Source of the DNA: a virus | IMG/VR virus record: IMGVR_UViG_3300020122_000428 | Coordinates: 1-40,960 of that record | Strand: one strand, 5' to 3' | Length of the DNA stretch: 40,960 nt | Part shown: positions 6,732-17,500 of the stretch, piece by piece | Numbering within the stretch: the first letter of the stretch is position 1 | Layout: every line of letters starts with the position of its first letter | Program-made: the position numbers and the translations under genes | Notes under the pieces: generated by a model | What the model saw: only the letters and a program-made list of their open reading frames with translations | Told to the model about the DNA's origin: nothing | Databases searched by the model: none

Positions 6732-7708
6732 TGGATCTGGATCTCACCCTAGGCTCGGCCGGCGCGACCCTGTCGGGGATCGCGCCGCGGCTCTATTCGC
6801 GGGGGGGGCGTGTCGCCCTCGGCGGCGAGGTCGCGCTCGCGCCGGTCTCGGGGGCCCCGACCCGGTACGTGCTCTCCAGCCTGCCGTCCTTCGTAGACGG
6901 CGATCACCGCCTGAGCTACGAGTTCCCCGCGGGCGTCTACGGCTCGGCGAAGTGGGACACCCCCCAGACGCCGCCCTCTGTCCTCCTGCCGTTCCGGGTC
7001 GCCGGGTTGGTGGCGGGCGACGTGGACCTGGTGCTCCTCCGCAACGGCGCGGTCTCCACCGCCCCACTGAGCCTCCTGGAATTGGGAACACTCTCGGAGC
7101 CCGGCGACTTCCTGGCGAGCGGCTGGCCGGTGCCAGCGGCCCCAGGCGAGCGCTGGAGCCTCTCCTGGTCGCTCGGCGGCGTCTACGGGATGGAGACGTG
7201 GGAGCGGCCGGCGAGCGCCGCGGTTGGCGACTGGCGAGAGGCCGACAAGGCCGCCATCCGGGACCTCCTGGCCGGTTGGGCGCCGGCCGGCATCCCGCCA
7301 GCGAGCCCGGTGCCCGCGACCGCGGGCGTCCAAAGGGCGGCAGGGGGCTGGGTGGGGATCGTCCCGGAGCGCTCGGTCCTCGTACCCACGCCGGTCCCCT
7401 CCGGGCGACGGTCCATGCCGACCGTCTTCGCAGCCTGGCGACTCGTCTACGATCGGGTGGCGGGCCTCTACGAGCCCGGAGGCAACCCGCCCTGTTCGGG
7501 TAAGCTGATCTGCTCCGCCTACTCCGAGGACGGTGCTCAGGATGGGCCGCTCGATGCGCTCTTCGCGGGGCTCGCGCAGAAGCTGGACACCTACTCAGAC
7601 GACCCCGAGGCCAGGCTCCGCTTCAACGGGGAGGACGCCGCCCCCCAGGCCATCGGCCCCCGGCCCCCTTGGACCGTGGTGAATTTGAATGTACCCTTCG
7701 TGACATAG
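6731..7708 (+). CDS. tail protein, possible tail terminator with N-terminal extension
   Basis: GTG 6731 shares one base with the upstream TAG; 325 aa. The C-terminal ~130 residues (from about SMPTVFAAWRLVYDRVAG) look like a small tail terminator/completion domain that would cap the tube. That fits its place after a gp10-like gene and before tail tube candidates. The N-terminal ~190 residues are beta-rich and appear duplicated: LSYEFPAGVYGSAKWDTP and LSWSLGGVYGMETWERP occur about 100 residues apart. The extension may be an immunoglobulin-like or binding domain. Assignment by position and size, so moderate. Confidence 0.45.
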   Translation: MDLDLTLGSAGATLSGIAPRLYSRGGRVALGGEVALAPVSGAPTRYVLSSLPSFVDGDHRLSYEFPAGVYGSAKWDTPQTPPSVLLPFRVAGLVAGDVDLVLLRNGAVSTAPLSLLELGTLSEPGDFLASGWPVPAAPGERWSLSWSLGGVYGMETWERPASAAVGDWREADKAAIRDLLAGWAPAGIPPASPVPATAGVQRAAGGWVGIVPERSVLVPTPVPSGRRSMPTVFAAWRLVYDRVAGLYEPGGNPPCSGKLICSAYSEDGAQDGPLDALFAGLAQKLDTYSDDPEARLRFNGEDAAPQAIGPRPPWTVVNLNVPFVT

Positions 7709-7716
7709 GAGACCCC

Positions 7717-7968
7717 ATGCACGACACCCTGACCAAGCCCTGGGCCTCGTACGAGGCCGGAACCGCGGTCGCCGACAACGCCGCCGAGGCCGCGGAGCTC
7801 GGGGCGGTCGAGGTGGCCCCGGAGCGGTTCGCCTACTTGAAGGAGCACGGTTTTTTCAAGCCGGAGCTGCCCCGGCCCGTGCCCAAGGCGGTCCCCGCCG
7901 CCTCTTTGGCGGTCGAGCCCGCCCCACCCGCCGACGCTGATCCCGGGTTCGAGAAGGGGGTCTACTGA
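7717..7968 (+). CDS. small hypothetical protein, 83 aa
   Basis: ATG 7717 with GGAG 6 bases upstream; the stop overlaps the next ATG (7968). Acidic, Ala/Pro-rich C terminus (PRPVPKAVPAASLAVEPAPPADADP) preceded by a short helical segment (GAVEVAPERFAYLKEHGFF) similar to the small virion-associated proteins often found beside tail tube genes. No domain recognised; the Pro/Ala tail is probably disordered. Confidence 0.65.
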   Translation: MHDTLTKPWASYEAGTAVADNAAEAAELGAVEVAPERFAYLKEHGFFKPELPRPVPKAVPAASLAVEPAPPADADPGFEKGVY

Positions 7969-8825
7969 TGGCCTATCCGCGGAAGATCAACGGCGGCCAG
8001 GTCATCTCGATCGACGGCCAGATCATCGGGACCGGTGCCGCCAACTTCACCTACGGCCTCGGCCGCGCCCGGATCGAACGGGAGGAATACGAGCAGCCGG
8101 GCAAGCTGGCGGACAAGGGCGACTGGATCGCGCCCGTCAAGCTCACCGATAGCTGGGGAACCCAGAACGAGGCCAAGCTGCTCAAGCAGCTCGCCGACAG
8201 CCAGGAGTCGAGCAGCGTCCTTTTCTTGGTCGACTCCAACAGCAGGCTCTCCCCGATGGCACTCCCGGGTGATCCGGCGCTCTGGGGAAACTACATCACC
8301 TCCGAAGTCCCCCAGACCGCGACCAAAAGCGCATTGAAGAAGCTCTCGGCCTCCTTCGAGCTTGCGGACGGTCAAGCCCCGAACCTCGGGAAGACGCTCT
8401 TCACCTCCCGCGCCGCCACGCCCGCGCCCCTGACCCATGCCGGCGGAACAGGCGGTGTTTACACCTCGACGCCGGTCAATCTGGGCGCCCTCGCGGCGGG
8501 CAAGCTCCTCGCGGTCACCGTCCATTGCCACAGCATCACCGGCACCGGGATCGTCACCCTCCAGGTCGAGGTGCTCCACGACGCGGCGGGCGGCGCCGGC
8601 TTCACCACCCCCATCGTGGCCGCGACCGGCTGGGTGCTCTGGACCAACGAAAACCCGCCGAGCGGCGGCCGGCTTCTGGCGCCCAGAGCCCAGAACTTCG
8701 TCTTCGACGGCGACGTGACCCCGCTCGCCGGGGAAACCTGGTGGGCTGTGCGGCTCACCGTCCTGGATTCACTGTCGGACGGCAAGGTCGAGGTCACTGC
8801 GGCCGCGAACCTGCTCTCAAAGTAA
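7968..8825 (+). CDS. tail tube-like structural protein with beta extension
   Basis: 285 aa. Start ATG 7968 overlaps the upstream stop (TGATG). The N-terminal ~150 residues (INGGQVISIDGQIIGTG...) are beta-rich and could be a tube or sheath-like fold. The rest (GGVYTSTPVNLGALAAGKLLAVTVHCHSITGTG...) reads like a beta-sandwich decoration domain. Located two genes ahead of the tail assembly chaperone, where the major tail protein usually lies. Which of this and the next gene forms the tube cannot be decided from sequence alone. Confidence 0.5.
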   Translation: MAYPRKINGGQVISIDGQIIGTGAANFTYGLGRARIEREEYEQPGKLADKGDWIAPVKLTDSWGTQNEAKLLKQLADSQESSSVLFLVDSNSRLSPMALPGDPALWGNYITSEVPQTATKSALKKLSASFELADGQAPNLGKTLFTSRAATPAPLTHAGGTGGVYTSTPVNLGALAAGKLLAVTVHCHSITGTGIVTLQVEVLHDAAGGAGFTTPIVAATGWVLWTNENPPSGGRLLAPRAQNFVFDGDVTPLAGETWWAVRLTVLDSLSDGKVEVTAAANLLSK

Positions 8826-8855
8826 ACCCTTTCTCACCTCTCGAAAGGAGGGAGC

Positions 8856-9359
8856 ATGTCTCAGCCGCGCCTCATTCCCCGGAAGTCCGCCGTGATCTAC
8901 AGCCCCGGCTCCGCCGGCCTCACGTTCGCTTGGGATGCCACCATTGGCGGCTTCTTCAAAGAAGCCAGCTTGATGGCGAAGTACGGCACCGTGGACACCG
9001 GGGGCTATCTCTCGGTCGGTCCCCAGACCGAGAAGCTCGACCCGGCCCACTCGCTCAAGCTCGACGCCTACCACTCACGGGCGTTCTCGGCGTTCTCCTC
9101 GAAGATGTTCAGCGAGATGAACCAGCCCGATCCGACCTACTTCATGGTCTGCTACCAGGGGGCCGTCGCGGGCGGCGTCGACAACCCCTGGTTCCGCGTC
9201 TCGGTCCAGATGACCGACCTCGGGACCTTCGGCGGCGCGAAGAACACGCCCTCGATGTTCGGGGTCACGCTCCCGATCGAGGGCCAGATCTGGATTTCGA
9301 CCACTACGACCGTCGCCGGCACACCGCCCGCGGACGGCACCTTCTCCGTCCTCTGCTAG
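8856..9359 (+). CDS. major tail tube protein candidate, 167 aa
   Basis: ATG 8856 with a strong AAAGGAGGGAG site, as expected for a highly expressed virion protein. It is the gene immediately upstream of the tail chaperone, the standard slot for the major tail protein. The sequence is beta-rich with aromatic strands (WDATIGGFFKEASLMAKYG, NPWFRVSVQMTDLG, GQIWISTTTTVAG) and ends ...FSVLC. Length is on the short side of tube proteins. No motif proves the assignment. Confidence 0.5.
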   Translation: MSQPRLIPRKSAVIYSPGSAGLTFAWDATIGGFFKEASLMAKYGTVDTGGYLSVGPQTEKLDPAHSLKLDAYHSRAFSAFSSKMFSEMNQPDPTYFMVCYQGAVAGGVDNPWFRVSVQMTDLGTFGGAKNTPSMFGVTLPIEGQIWISTTTTVAGTPPADGTFSVLC

Positions 9360-9413
9360 TCAACTTCCCGGCGGCCGGTCAAAGAAACCGGCCGCTTTTC
9401 CGAAAGGAGCGAC

Positions 9414-10154
9414 ATGGCCGCACCAATCAACCTGGACGACCTCGGGGGCTTCCTAGGGGAGGTCCTCGGCGACACGCGAACCGTCAAAGACCCGTGGGGC
9501 TTCGGGATCGAGGCCACCATCACCCACACCGGAAACGAGGGCTGGGAGAAGTTCGAAGCGGAGCGGCTCAACGCTAGTCCGCTCATCCAGAACCAGCGAG
9601 ACGCCACCGCTGACTACATCGCGGCGCCGACGCAACAGGCCGGCTTCCGGGCACAGAAGGCCCCGACCGCCGCAGAGAGAGCGAAGGCTCTTCGCCGGAA
9701 GCTTGCCCAGAAAACCGATGCGCAGACCGCGACCGAGACGATCCGGGCGCAGAAGCCGGGCATCGTCGATCATCTCCTCCTGGAGATGACCTTTAGGGGT
9801 GGCACCATCATCCATCGCGGCGACCAGACCTTCGACCTCTCCTTGCCGCTGGGCCGGCTGGCGTTTCTGGCGCATACGACATGGAAGACGCCCGGCGGCG
9901 ATCAGGTAAGCCCGGTTTTTGAGCTGGGGCCGGACGGTCAACCCGCTCTGGACGCGGAGGGCGAGCCACTCGCTGCCCGCTTCGGGGGGAAGAACCTCGG
10001 AGACGCTACCGCTCTATGGCTTCTGGAGGAAAGCGGCTTGACCGCCGAGTTCGTCCGCAAAGAAGAGGCGGCGAACCAGGGGAAATCCGGCGCCATCTCG
10101 AATGGAGCTATCGAGACTGGCTCGCTCGCCCGCTTTCCTTCCGCCGAGGGATAG
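9414..10154 (+). CDS. tail assembly chaperone (upstream frame)
   Basis: 246 aa, ATG 9414 with AAAGGAG. Helical and charged with a central KPGIVDHLLLEMTFRGGTI-type segment. Position just after the tail tube candidate and ahead of the tape measure is that of gpG-type chaperones, which coat the tape measure before tube assembly. The last ~23 residues (after NQG) read like out-of-frame sequence, and the -1 frame continues as a long zinc-ribbon ORF. This supports a programmed frameshift near 10079-10085 that yields a longer fusion. Confidence 0.65.
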   Translation: MAAPINLDDLGGFLGEVLGDTRTVKDPWGFGIEATITHTGNEGWEKFEAERLNASPLIQNQRDATADYIAAPTQQAGFRAQKAPTAAERAKALRRKLAQKTDAQTATETIRAQKPGIVDHLLLEMTFRGGTIIHRGDQTFDLSLPLGRLAFLAHTTWKTPGGDQVSPVFELGPDGQPALDAEGEPLAARFGGKNLGDATALWLLEESGLTAEFVRKEEAANQGKSGAISNGAIETGSLARFPSAEG

Positions 10155-10732
10155 AGGCCCGGCTCCATGTCGTCGAGTGCCTGGCCGCGGGGTGCGGCGT
10201 CGAGTTTGACCCTCGGCGCTGCCCCCGCTGCTCGCACCTCAACGATCCCCAGGGCGAGACGTGCGCGAAGTGCGGCGGGCCCTGGGACCCCTCTCTCTGC
10301 CCGCTCTGCGGGGGCGACAGCCTCCGAGGGCACACCAAGGCCGAGCTGCTCTACTCCGAGGCCTCCGAGGGCACGCTGTGCCTCGCCTGCGGGCACGTCT
10401 GGCGCCCATCGCTCCAGGGCGAGGGGGACGCCTGCCCGGCCTGCGGCAGCGCTGACCTCGGCACCGCCTACCCGGAGATCCCCGACCTCGAGGACGAGCC
10501 CGAGCTCCATGTCATCCTCTGGGCGGAAGGCTGCATCCCCCGGGCCGAGAACGGGGGCATCCTCCACCGCGACATGCTCTCCTGGCTCAGGTATCATGGA
10601 GTCCGCGACAGGGCCGAGGTCAACGCCTGGGAGAGATGGTTCCTCTTCATCGGGGCCGAGCGCTCCCGGCTCACGGAGGAGATGATGGCGCCGCCCGAGA
10701 CGGACGAGACGCGGGACCGGGAGGAGGAGTAA
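10016..10732 (+). CDS. tail chaperone frameshift extension with zinc ribbons
   Basis: Open in the -1 frame relative to the chaperone and overlapping it; the coordinates begin at the first ATG, but meaningful sequence starts about 10082. The frameshifted part would add about 217 residues. It carries at least five CxxC knuckles (CPRCSHL, CAKCGG, CPLCGG, CLACGH, CPACGS), so probably two or three zinc ribbons. A C-terminal acidic part follows (PDLEDEPELHVILWAEG...). Independent initiation cannot be excluded, but no Shine-Dalgarno site lies before the ATG. Zinc ribbons are not typical of the T part of G-T chaperones, so this may be a lineage-specific tape-measure-binding or regulatory addition. 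Confidence 0.6.
   Translation: MASGGKRLDRRVRPQRRGGEPGEIRRHLEWSYRDWLARPLSFRRGIEARLHVVECLAAGCGVEFDPRRCPRCSHLNDPQGETCAKCGGPWDPSLCPLCGGDSLRGHTKAELLYSEASEGTLCLACGHVWRPSLQGEGDACPACGSADLGTAYPEIPDLEDEPELHVILWAEGCIPRAENGGILHRDMLSWLRYHGVRDRAEVNAWERWFLFIGAERSRLTEEMMAPPETDETRDREEE
10079..10085 (+). promoter_or_regulatory. candidate -1 ribosomal frameshift site (G GGG AAA)
   Basis: Zero-frame codons are CAG GGG AAA. Slipping back one base keeps the Gly codon paired (GGG to GGG) and makes the next codon GAA, entering the downstream zinc-ribbon frame as ...NQG-EIRRHLEW. It is not a perfect XXXYYYZ heptamer because the A-site re-pairs with one mismatch. A second G-run (9984-9990) also lies in the open overlap but gives an Arg-rich, implausible junction. 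Confidence 0.5.
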
Positions 10733-10735
10733 GCC

Positions 10736-10999
10736 ATGACCGAGCCGCAGAACCTCGCCGGCGAGGACGAGCGCCCATGGGGGGAGGCCCGGCCATGGGG
10801 AGAGGCCGAGCTTGACCGGACGCTGGACGGCATCCGGCTCCTTCTCGCCGACGCTATCGCAAACCGCTACCCGGTGAGTTGCATGGTCTTCCGCCCGTCG
10901 ATCCTCCTCCCCCGCAGGCCGGGCGACAAGGGCGACACCCACGGCAAGGGCAACCTGCGGATCGAGATCGAGGTCGAGACGCCGCGGAGGGTGCGGTAA
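10736..10999 (+). CDS. small hypothetical protein, 87 aa
   Basis: ATG 10736 with a GGAGGAGG-rich site inside the end of the upstream gene. Near the N terminus there is a tandem repeat (RPWGEARPWGEAEL), also visible in the DNA as two ccatgggg-containing units. The rest is a helix followed by a charged beta end (GNLRIEIEVETPRRVR). No family recognised. It lies in the chaperone-to-tape-measure interval. Confidence 0.6.
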   Translation: MTEPQNLAGEDERPWGEARPWGEAELDRTLDGIRLLLADAIANRYPVSCMVFRPSILLPRRPGDKGDTHGKGNLRIEIEVETPRRVR

Positions 11000-11587
11000 G
11001 TGCCTACCACTAAGCCGAACCTCCGGCAGCTCGCCGTGCTCGACTGGCTTCGACGCTGGCCCGGGGTTTACCTCCGGGAGAAAGGTCGCTGGACTGCGCA
11101 GTGGCGCGACGAGGCCGCCCGCATGTCCATGGTCGCGGCGGTCGGGGTACTCGGCGGCGACCCTTCGCCAGGGTTGGACGAGCAGAAGGGGTTGGGGCGC
11201 TTCGAAGGAACACCGCCGTGCGGGTCGGCGACCTTCAAAGCGCTGCTCGCTCACGGGTGGGTCGAGAGTTCCGCGACCGAGGGGCGACGGCCGCTCTATC
11301 AAGTCTCCGCCGCCGGGATAGCAATCGCGAAACGCTATGGCTTCTCGCTCAAGGACTACACTCCGGCGGCGAAGCGCCCCGCCGCGCGTCCAATCAGGGT
11401 TTCCTCTCGGCTTGTGCAGCGATACGGCGGTCCGGAACGGGCCGCGCACCACGCCGAGTTTCACGAAAGACAGGCCGCGCAACACTTGAAGGTAGCCGCC
11501 CGCATTCGCGCAAGCCTTGAGCTTTGGGATGGTAGCGAGGAGCAGCGCCGCGCCGAATGGATGGCGCGAGGCCGGAGGCGGCAGTAG
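11000..11587 (+). CDS. hypothetical protein with possible winged-helix fold, 195 aa
   Basis: GTG 11000 starts directly after the previous stop, and the last stop is adjacent to the tape measure ATG. The segment SATFKALLAHGWVESSATEGRRPLYQVSAAGIAIAK has the shape of a winged helix (recognition helix, then a two-strand wing), so DNA binding or a protein-protein wing is possible. The C-terminal third is Arg/Ala-rich and helical (RAAHHAEFHERQAAQHLKV). A regulator at this spot would be unusual; a tape-measure partner is the alternative. Confidence 0.55.
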   Translation: MPTTKPNLRQLAVLDWLRRWPGVYLREKGRWTAQWRDEAARMSMVAAVGVLGGDPSPGLDEQKGLGRFEGTPPCGSATFKALLAHGWVESSATEGRRPLYQVSAAGIAIAKRYGFSLKDYTPAAKRPAARPIRVSSRLVQRYGGPERAAHHAEFHERQAAQHLKVAARIRASLELWDGSEEQRRAEWMARGRRRQ

Positions 11588-14500
11588 ATGGCTGACGGCG
11601 AGTTCGACGTCGTTTTGGCGATCATCCCCGAGGGCCAGGACGAGGCAGCCGCCAAGACGAACACGCTGACGGAGGCGGTCAGGCAAGGGGGGGAGGCATC
11701 GAAGGGGGCGTCCGCCGCCGCAGACCAGCTCTCCGCCGCCGATCTCCGCCGGGTCGAGGCCCTGGCCGCCACCGTCCAGGCGATGCAGCGCCAGATGGCA
11801 GCCACAGCCGAAGTGCAGCGCCAGCAGATCCTCCTCGCCCAGCAGGTTCAGCAGGCGACCGGCGCCTCGGCGGTCGAGATGGCCCGCGCGAACCAGGTAG
11901 CGGCCAACGTCCAGGGCCTCCGGGACCGGACGGCCGTGATGCAGGCGCAGCTCGAGGTCGCCCGCCAGGGGCCGGAGGCGGAGCGGGCCTGGGCCGCGGC
12001 CGAGGCCCTGCGGCTCCAGATTGCGGCGACCGGGGCCGCGCCCGGCTCCCCTGGGGTCGCGAGCGCCGAAGCGGAACTGGTGGCCCAGGAACGCCTTGCC
12101 CAGGAGCTTGCCGCCATCACCGCGGCACGGGAGCGAGACGCCGGAGCCGCTGCCGCGGAGGCCGCCGCACAGCGCCAGCTCTCCTCCGTCCTCTCCTCCC
12201 TTCAGGGCGCCACCGCCCAGACCGCAGAACGCACCGCCGCCGAGCGCCAGGGCGTCGCGGCGGTCACCGCCTATAACACCCAGCTCGCCACCCGTAACGC
12301 CCTCCTCCAGGCCGGGGTCGCCGAAGTCGGCGCCCAGGGGCAGCTCGTCATCCTCAACGAGGAGGGCGCGGCCGCGATCCAGCATCAGGTCGCCGCTCTG
12401 GAGGCCGAGCGCGCCGCCCTGGGGCAGGTGATCGCCGCTCAGGCCGAGGTGAGCGTAGCATGGCAGCTCCTCTCCGGGGTGATGGATTCGGTGCTCCAGG
12501 CGGGGAAGTGGCTGATCCTCTACGGCGGCCTCATCAAGATCTGGCAGGCGATCAAGGATGCCGTCGAGGAGACGATCAAGCTTGAGGAGTCGCTGACCAG
12601 GCTCCGGACTCTGGTCGGCCTGAACGCCCAGGAGGTCGAGGGCTTCCGAAGCGCTATCCATGCCATCGCTTTGGAGACCGGCCAGAGCGCGGACGAGAAC
12701 GCAAAGGCCCTCTTCGCCGTGACCTCCTCCGGCCTCCGGGGCGAGCAAGCCCTCCTCGCCCTCAGGGCGAGCGCGGAGGGCGCCGCGATCGGCCTGGGGG
12801 ACCAGACGACCGTCGCCCGGGCTGCCACGGCGGCGATGGTCGCCTACGGGGCCGGGAACCTGTCCGCCAAAGGCGCCCTCGACGTCATCATTGCCACGGC
12901 CCGCGAGGGCAACGTCTCGGTCGACCAGCTCGCCGGCTCCTTCGGCCGGGTGATCCCGGTCGCCGCTACGGTCGGAGTGAGCTTCGCCCAGGTCGGCGCC
13001 GCAGTCGCCTCCATGACCCGGCTCGGGCTCTCCGCAGACGAGGCGGTCACCGCCCTGCGAGGGACCCTGACCGCCCTCACCTTGAAGGAGGCGAAGGGAG
13101 CCGACGCCGCCCTGAAGTCGGTCGGCTACTCCCTGGACGCGCTGAAGGCTTCGATCCATGAAAAGGGGCTGGCCCAGGCGCTGGTCGAGCTCGTCCAGAA
13201 GTTCGGCGGCAACGAGGAGGCCCTCGCCAAAATCATCCCCAATGTGCGGGCCTTGACCGAGGTGCTCGGGAACGCGAAGTCCCAGGCCGGGGAATACGTC
13301 GCGATCCAGGAGCGGGTCAACTCGGCGATCGGGCATGCCACCGACGATGCCTTCAAGCTTGTCCAGGCCGACCCGGCTTTCGTTTTCCGGCAGACGAAGA
13401 CTGCCGTCGCCGAGCTCGCGATGTCCCTGGTCGAGGGGCTCCTCCCGCAACTCGTGGCTGTGGCGCAGCGCATCAAAGAGGCGGCTACCTCCGGGGACTT
13501 CAAGGGCTTCTCGGAGACCATCTCCGTCGCCTTCCGGGTCGTGGTGGTAGCCGGGGAGGCGGTCTCTCTCGTCCTCTCCAACCTCCCGATCGCCATAGCT
13601 GCCGTGACGGTCGCCATGATCGCCAACGGCTCCGCGGCGACGGCCTGGGGGACGCTCGTAACCTCGCTCTCGGCGCGCCTGGAGGCCCTCTGGGCGACGA
13701 TCGCCGCCAACCCCTTCGGGGCGCTCGCCGTCGCGATCGGAGTGGCGCTGATCGCGATCAACAAGCTGGTCGACGCGAGCCGCGCCGCCGACCAGGCTTT
13801 CCTCGATTCCGTCGCCAAGGAGAACCAGACCTCCGTCGCCCTAGGGCACCTCGCCGCCTCGTATCTGACCGTCGCTCAGGCCGCGCGCCAGGCGGCCACT
13901 GATCGCGAACGGGCGAGCGTCGCCGGCGCCATCGCCGCGGGCTCGCCCGTCGTCCTCAAGGCGGGAGATGCGAGTTTCGAGGGGCAGCTCGAGGCCATCT
14001 CTCAAAGGTACCGGGACCAGGTTGCCGCGGCCCATGGGGCGAAGGAGGCGATTGCCGCTGCCGAGGCGGCCCGGAAGGCCGATACCTCCGCCCTACAGGC
14101 CCACCAGCAGGCGCTGATCGATGACGAGGCGGCGGCCCTCTCGAACCGCCAAGAGGCCCTCCGTGGGGTCGCCCTCCAGTACGCCGCCGCCAACGACCGC
14201 CTCCAGCAGCTCCGGGACGCCTACGCGAACCCTCTGGCCCAGAGGAAGGGCCAGGAGATCGCCCCGGGGCAGATCCACGTTCAGCTCGAGCAGGCGCAGC
14301 AGGACGTTCAGCACCTCGGGAACGTGGTCAAGGTCTGGTCTCAGCAGGTGGCCCTCGGGACCGTCGCCCTGGACGCACAGAGGAAGCAACTGGATGCGAG
14401 CCGGCGAACCCACGACGACCACACCGCCGGGGTGGTGAAGGCCACCCATGCCGCCGAGAACGCCCGTTTCGAGATCGAGAAGGGGATCGCCGCCCGGGAG

Positions 14501-17500
14501 CTCGCCGCCCGCTCCGCTGCCGTCCTCGCCTCGGCCGAGCTTCAAGGCGCGGAGGCGGTGCGCCAGGCGACGATCGTTGCCCAGGCCGATGCCCTGATCG
14601 AGGCCGACCGCCAACGCGCCAAGAAGGCCGGCATCGAGCTGACCGCCCTCCAGGAGCAGCGCATCCGGGCCAGTACCGCCGCACTCTCGGACGCGAACCA
14701 GATCGCCCGACTGAATCAGCAGATCTTCGCGAGCGGCGAGGCCGACCATGCCGCCGCCGTCACCAACGAGGCCAAGCTGGCCGACGCCCAGGCGCGGAAT
14801 ACCCTCGCCTCCCAGCTCGCCGCGGCCCAGCTGCAGGTGGAGAACGCCCAGCTCAAAAACGGCATCCCGCTCTGGGACGAGCGGGTGCGGCAGCTCGTGG
14901 CCGAGGCGCAGGCCCGGGTGCTCGCAAACGCCCAGACGGACATCGCCGTCGCCAACGCGAAGCGCGACCTCGACTTCGCCATCGCCCAGCGGCAGGCCGC
15001 GGCGGACCTGGCGGATGCCCGGAACCAAAACCTGGAGGCGTCCACCGCCCTGGCGGATCAGCTCGAAATCGAGAACCGCGTAGCGTCTGAAGGGGCCGTC
15101 CTCGACAAGAAGCGGACGGCCGAGATCGCGGCGCAGGTGATCGGGCGACACCTCGACATCGATCAGAAGAAGACCGACATCACGGTCACGAAGGAGCTTC
15201 AGGCCCAGACGCTGGCCCTCGCCCAAGCGGAGGCGAAGTTCCGGGACGAGCAGAGCTACCGCTCGGCCGTCCACTCGCTCGGGCAGGATGCCGCAGACTC
15301 CCTTCAGAAATATGGCCTGCTCTCCGCGGCGACCCAGGTTCTCGCCATCCATCAAGAGGCACTTCACCTGGTTCAGCAGAAAGGAGAAACACGGACACTG
15401 GAACAGCTTGAAGCCGAATTGACCCTCCGGCAAAAGCAGCTCAACGACCAGGCCCGCGGATTCGCTCAAGAGGAGTTGCACACCGCAGCGCGCGCCAAGC
15501 TCTACACGGACCTGGCCGCCGTTTTCGATCAAATCGGCAGCGCGGCCGGCGGCACTGCGACGAAGCTAGGACAGGTGGCGATCGCCCTCTCCGGCCTCGC
15601 TTCGGCGCTCGCCAACGCCGGGCTGTCAGCGAAGAAATGGTCGGCGGAGTGGGCGTCTGCGATCGTGGGGGTCGTGGGCCAGGTCGGCGCCCTTTTCAAG
15701 GCGTTCGACGTGGGCGGCTCCCAGAACACGGGCGGCGCCTCGCAGTTCGGCGGCAAGCTCCCCGGGAACTACGCCGGGGCCGGGACGATCGTGGGCGGGA
15801 TCGTCGGGGCGATCGTCGGGTACTTCGTCGGCAACGTGGCGGCCGGCGCTCAGATCGGTGCGGCCTTGGGCGGCGTGCTCGGGGCGATGATCACTAAAGC
15901 AGGCGACAGCGCGAGCGCGGCGCTCACGACCGGTGGCGTCGTGTCGGTCGAGGAGGTGTCCACCCAGCTCAGCGGTGCCGTCCGCGACACCTTGCTCAAC
16001 ATTTTCAAGGGCTTGAATCTGGAGCTGGCGAAGCTCGGGTTGGTGCTGAGTGAATTGCCGCTGATCGACGTAAAAATCAGAGACAACGTGGTCCGGGTCG
16101 TCGTTGGGACAATCGTCCGCACGTTCAGCTCCATGCAGGACGCCATCTCCTTCGGGGTGAGCGAGGCGCTGCGGCAAGCCGGCACGATCGGCAGCCGACT
16201 CGCGCCCGAGGTGGTTGCCGCGCTCAAGCACTCGACCGCTACCGATCTCGCTGGCCTCGAAGCGGATATCAAATTCGCGCAGGATCTCGCCAACTACGGC
16301 GTGCGGTCTGTCGTGCTCGCGATCGACAAGAGCGTCTCGGACTTCTATGTAGCCATGCAGCGGGCGGCGCAACTCGGAATCGACAGCACGAAGGAAATCG
16401 CCCGATTCCGGGATGAGTTGCAGGCGCAAAAGGACGCCCTCCTCGGAATCGACAAGACGGAAAGCCCAGAGGATCGCCTGCGGCGCGACGCCGCCGCCTT
16501 CGATCAGCGGGCGCTTTTGCTCCAATCGCAAGCCGAGCTGGATAAGGCGAATCTACTGGTCAAGAAGGCCGACCTGCTCCAGGAAGAGGCGTTCGCGAAA
16601 GCTCAGTTTCAACTACTCATCGTTAAGGGCCAAACGGCAAAGGCGCGCCTCGAAATCGACCAAAAGGAATACGAGGCGCAACTGGCGGTGCTTCAGGGCC
16701 TGGCCGCCGCGCTGGAGGCCGTCGACGTTGCCATCGCTACTACCCAGGGTATCCTGGACAGCATCATCCTCATCACCGACGACGAAATTAATCAGGCCCT
16801 CGCCCGGCTCCGCAACATCGGAACCCACGGCGGCGGGGCCACCGGCCCGAGCCCCGTCGAGCAGATGAACGCGGAGCTGGAGAAGCTCTCGCGCACGAAC
16901 CTGCCGACTGCGGTCAACGCCGTGATCGACCTCGGCCTCCAGCTCGCGGACCTGACGAAGCGTACCAAGGACGCCCATGCCTCCGAGGAGCTGCTCGCCA
17001 AGGCCCGCCAGGCGCTGATCGACCAGGCCAAGGCGCAGATACTCGACCCGGTGCGCGGCTCGCTCCTGCCGGGCCAAGGGGGCACCTTCGGGCAGACCCA
17101 GGCGCAACAGGCCGCGGCTGCCGCGGACAAGGCTTTCGCCGACGCGGAGGCCGCCCAGCGGAAGCTGATCGAGACCACTGGGCAACGCGCCATCGCGTTC
17201 TGGCAACTCCAGGACGCGCACCTCCGGGCGTTGAACGTCCTCACCGAGCAGGACATCGCCGGCCTCAACCTCCCCATGGAGGCCACCCGGAAAAAGGTCT
17301 CTGATTTGCGGGACTCGCTCGGCTTCCTGTGGGAGATGTTCGGGCGGGGGGCCCTTGCCGCCGACCGCTTCGTCGAGGTTCTCGCCCAACTGCAAGAACA
17401 GACCGGGAACGAGCTGCTCGGCCTTGCCCAGGGACTCCTCTCGACGATCGGCGACACGGAGGAGGCGGCCAAGGTCAAGCACGCCCTGGACGTGGCGAGC

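Noticed and set aside
9938-13450. 1170-codon open frame on the minus strand across the tail chaperone and tape measure
   Set aside because: It is the antisense of clearly recognisable genes, rich in Gly/Arg/Leu without domains. Long antisense frames are expected in high-GC DNA.
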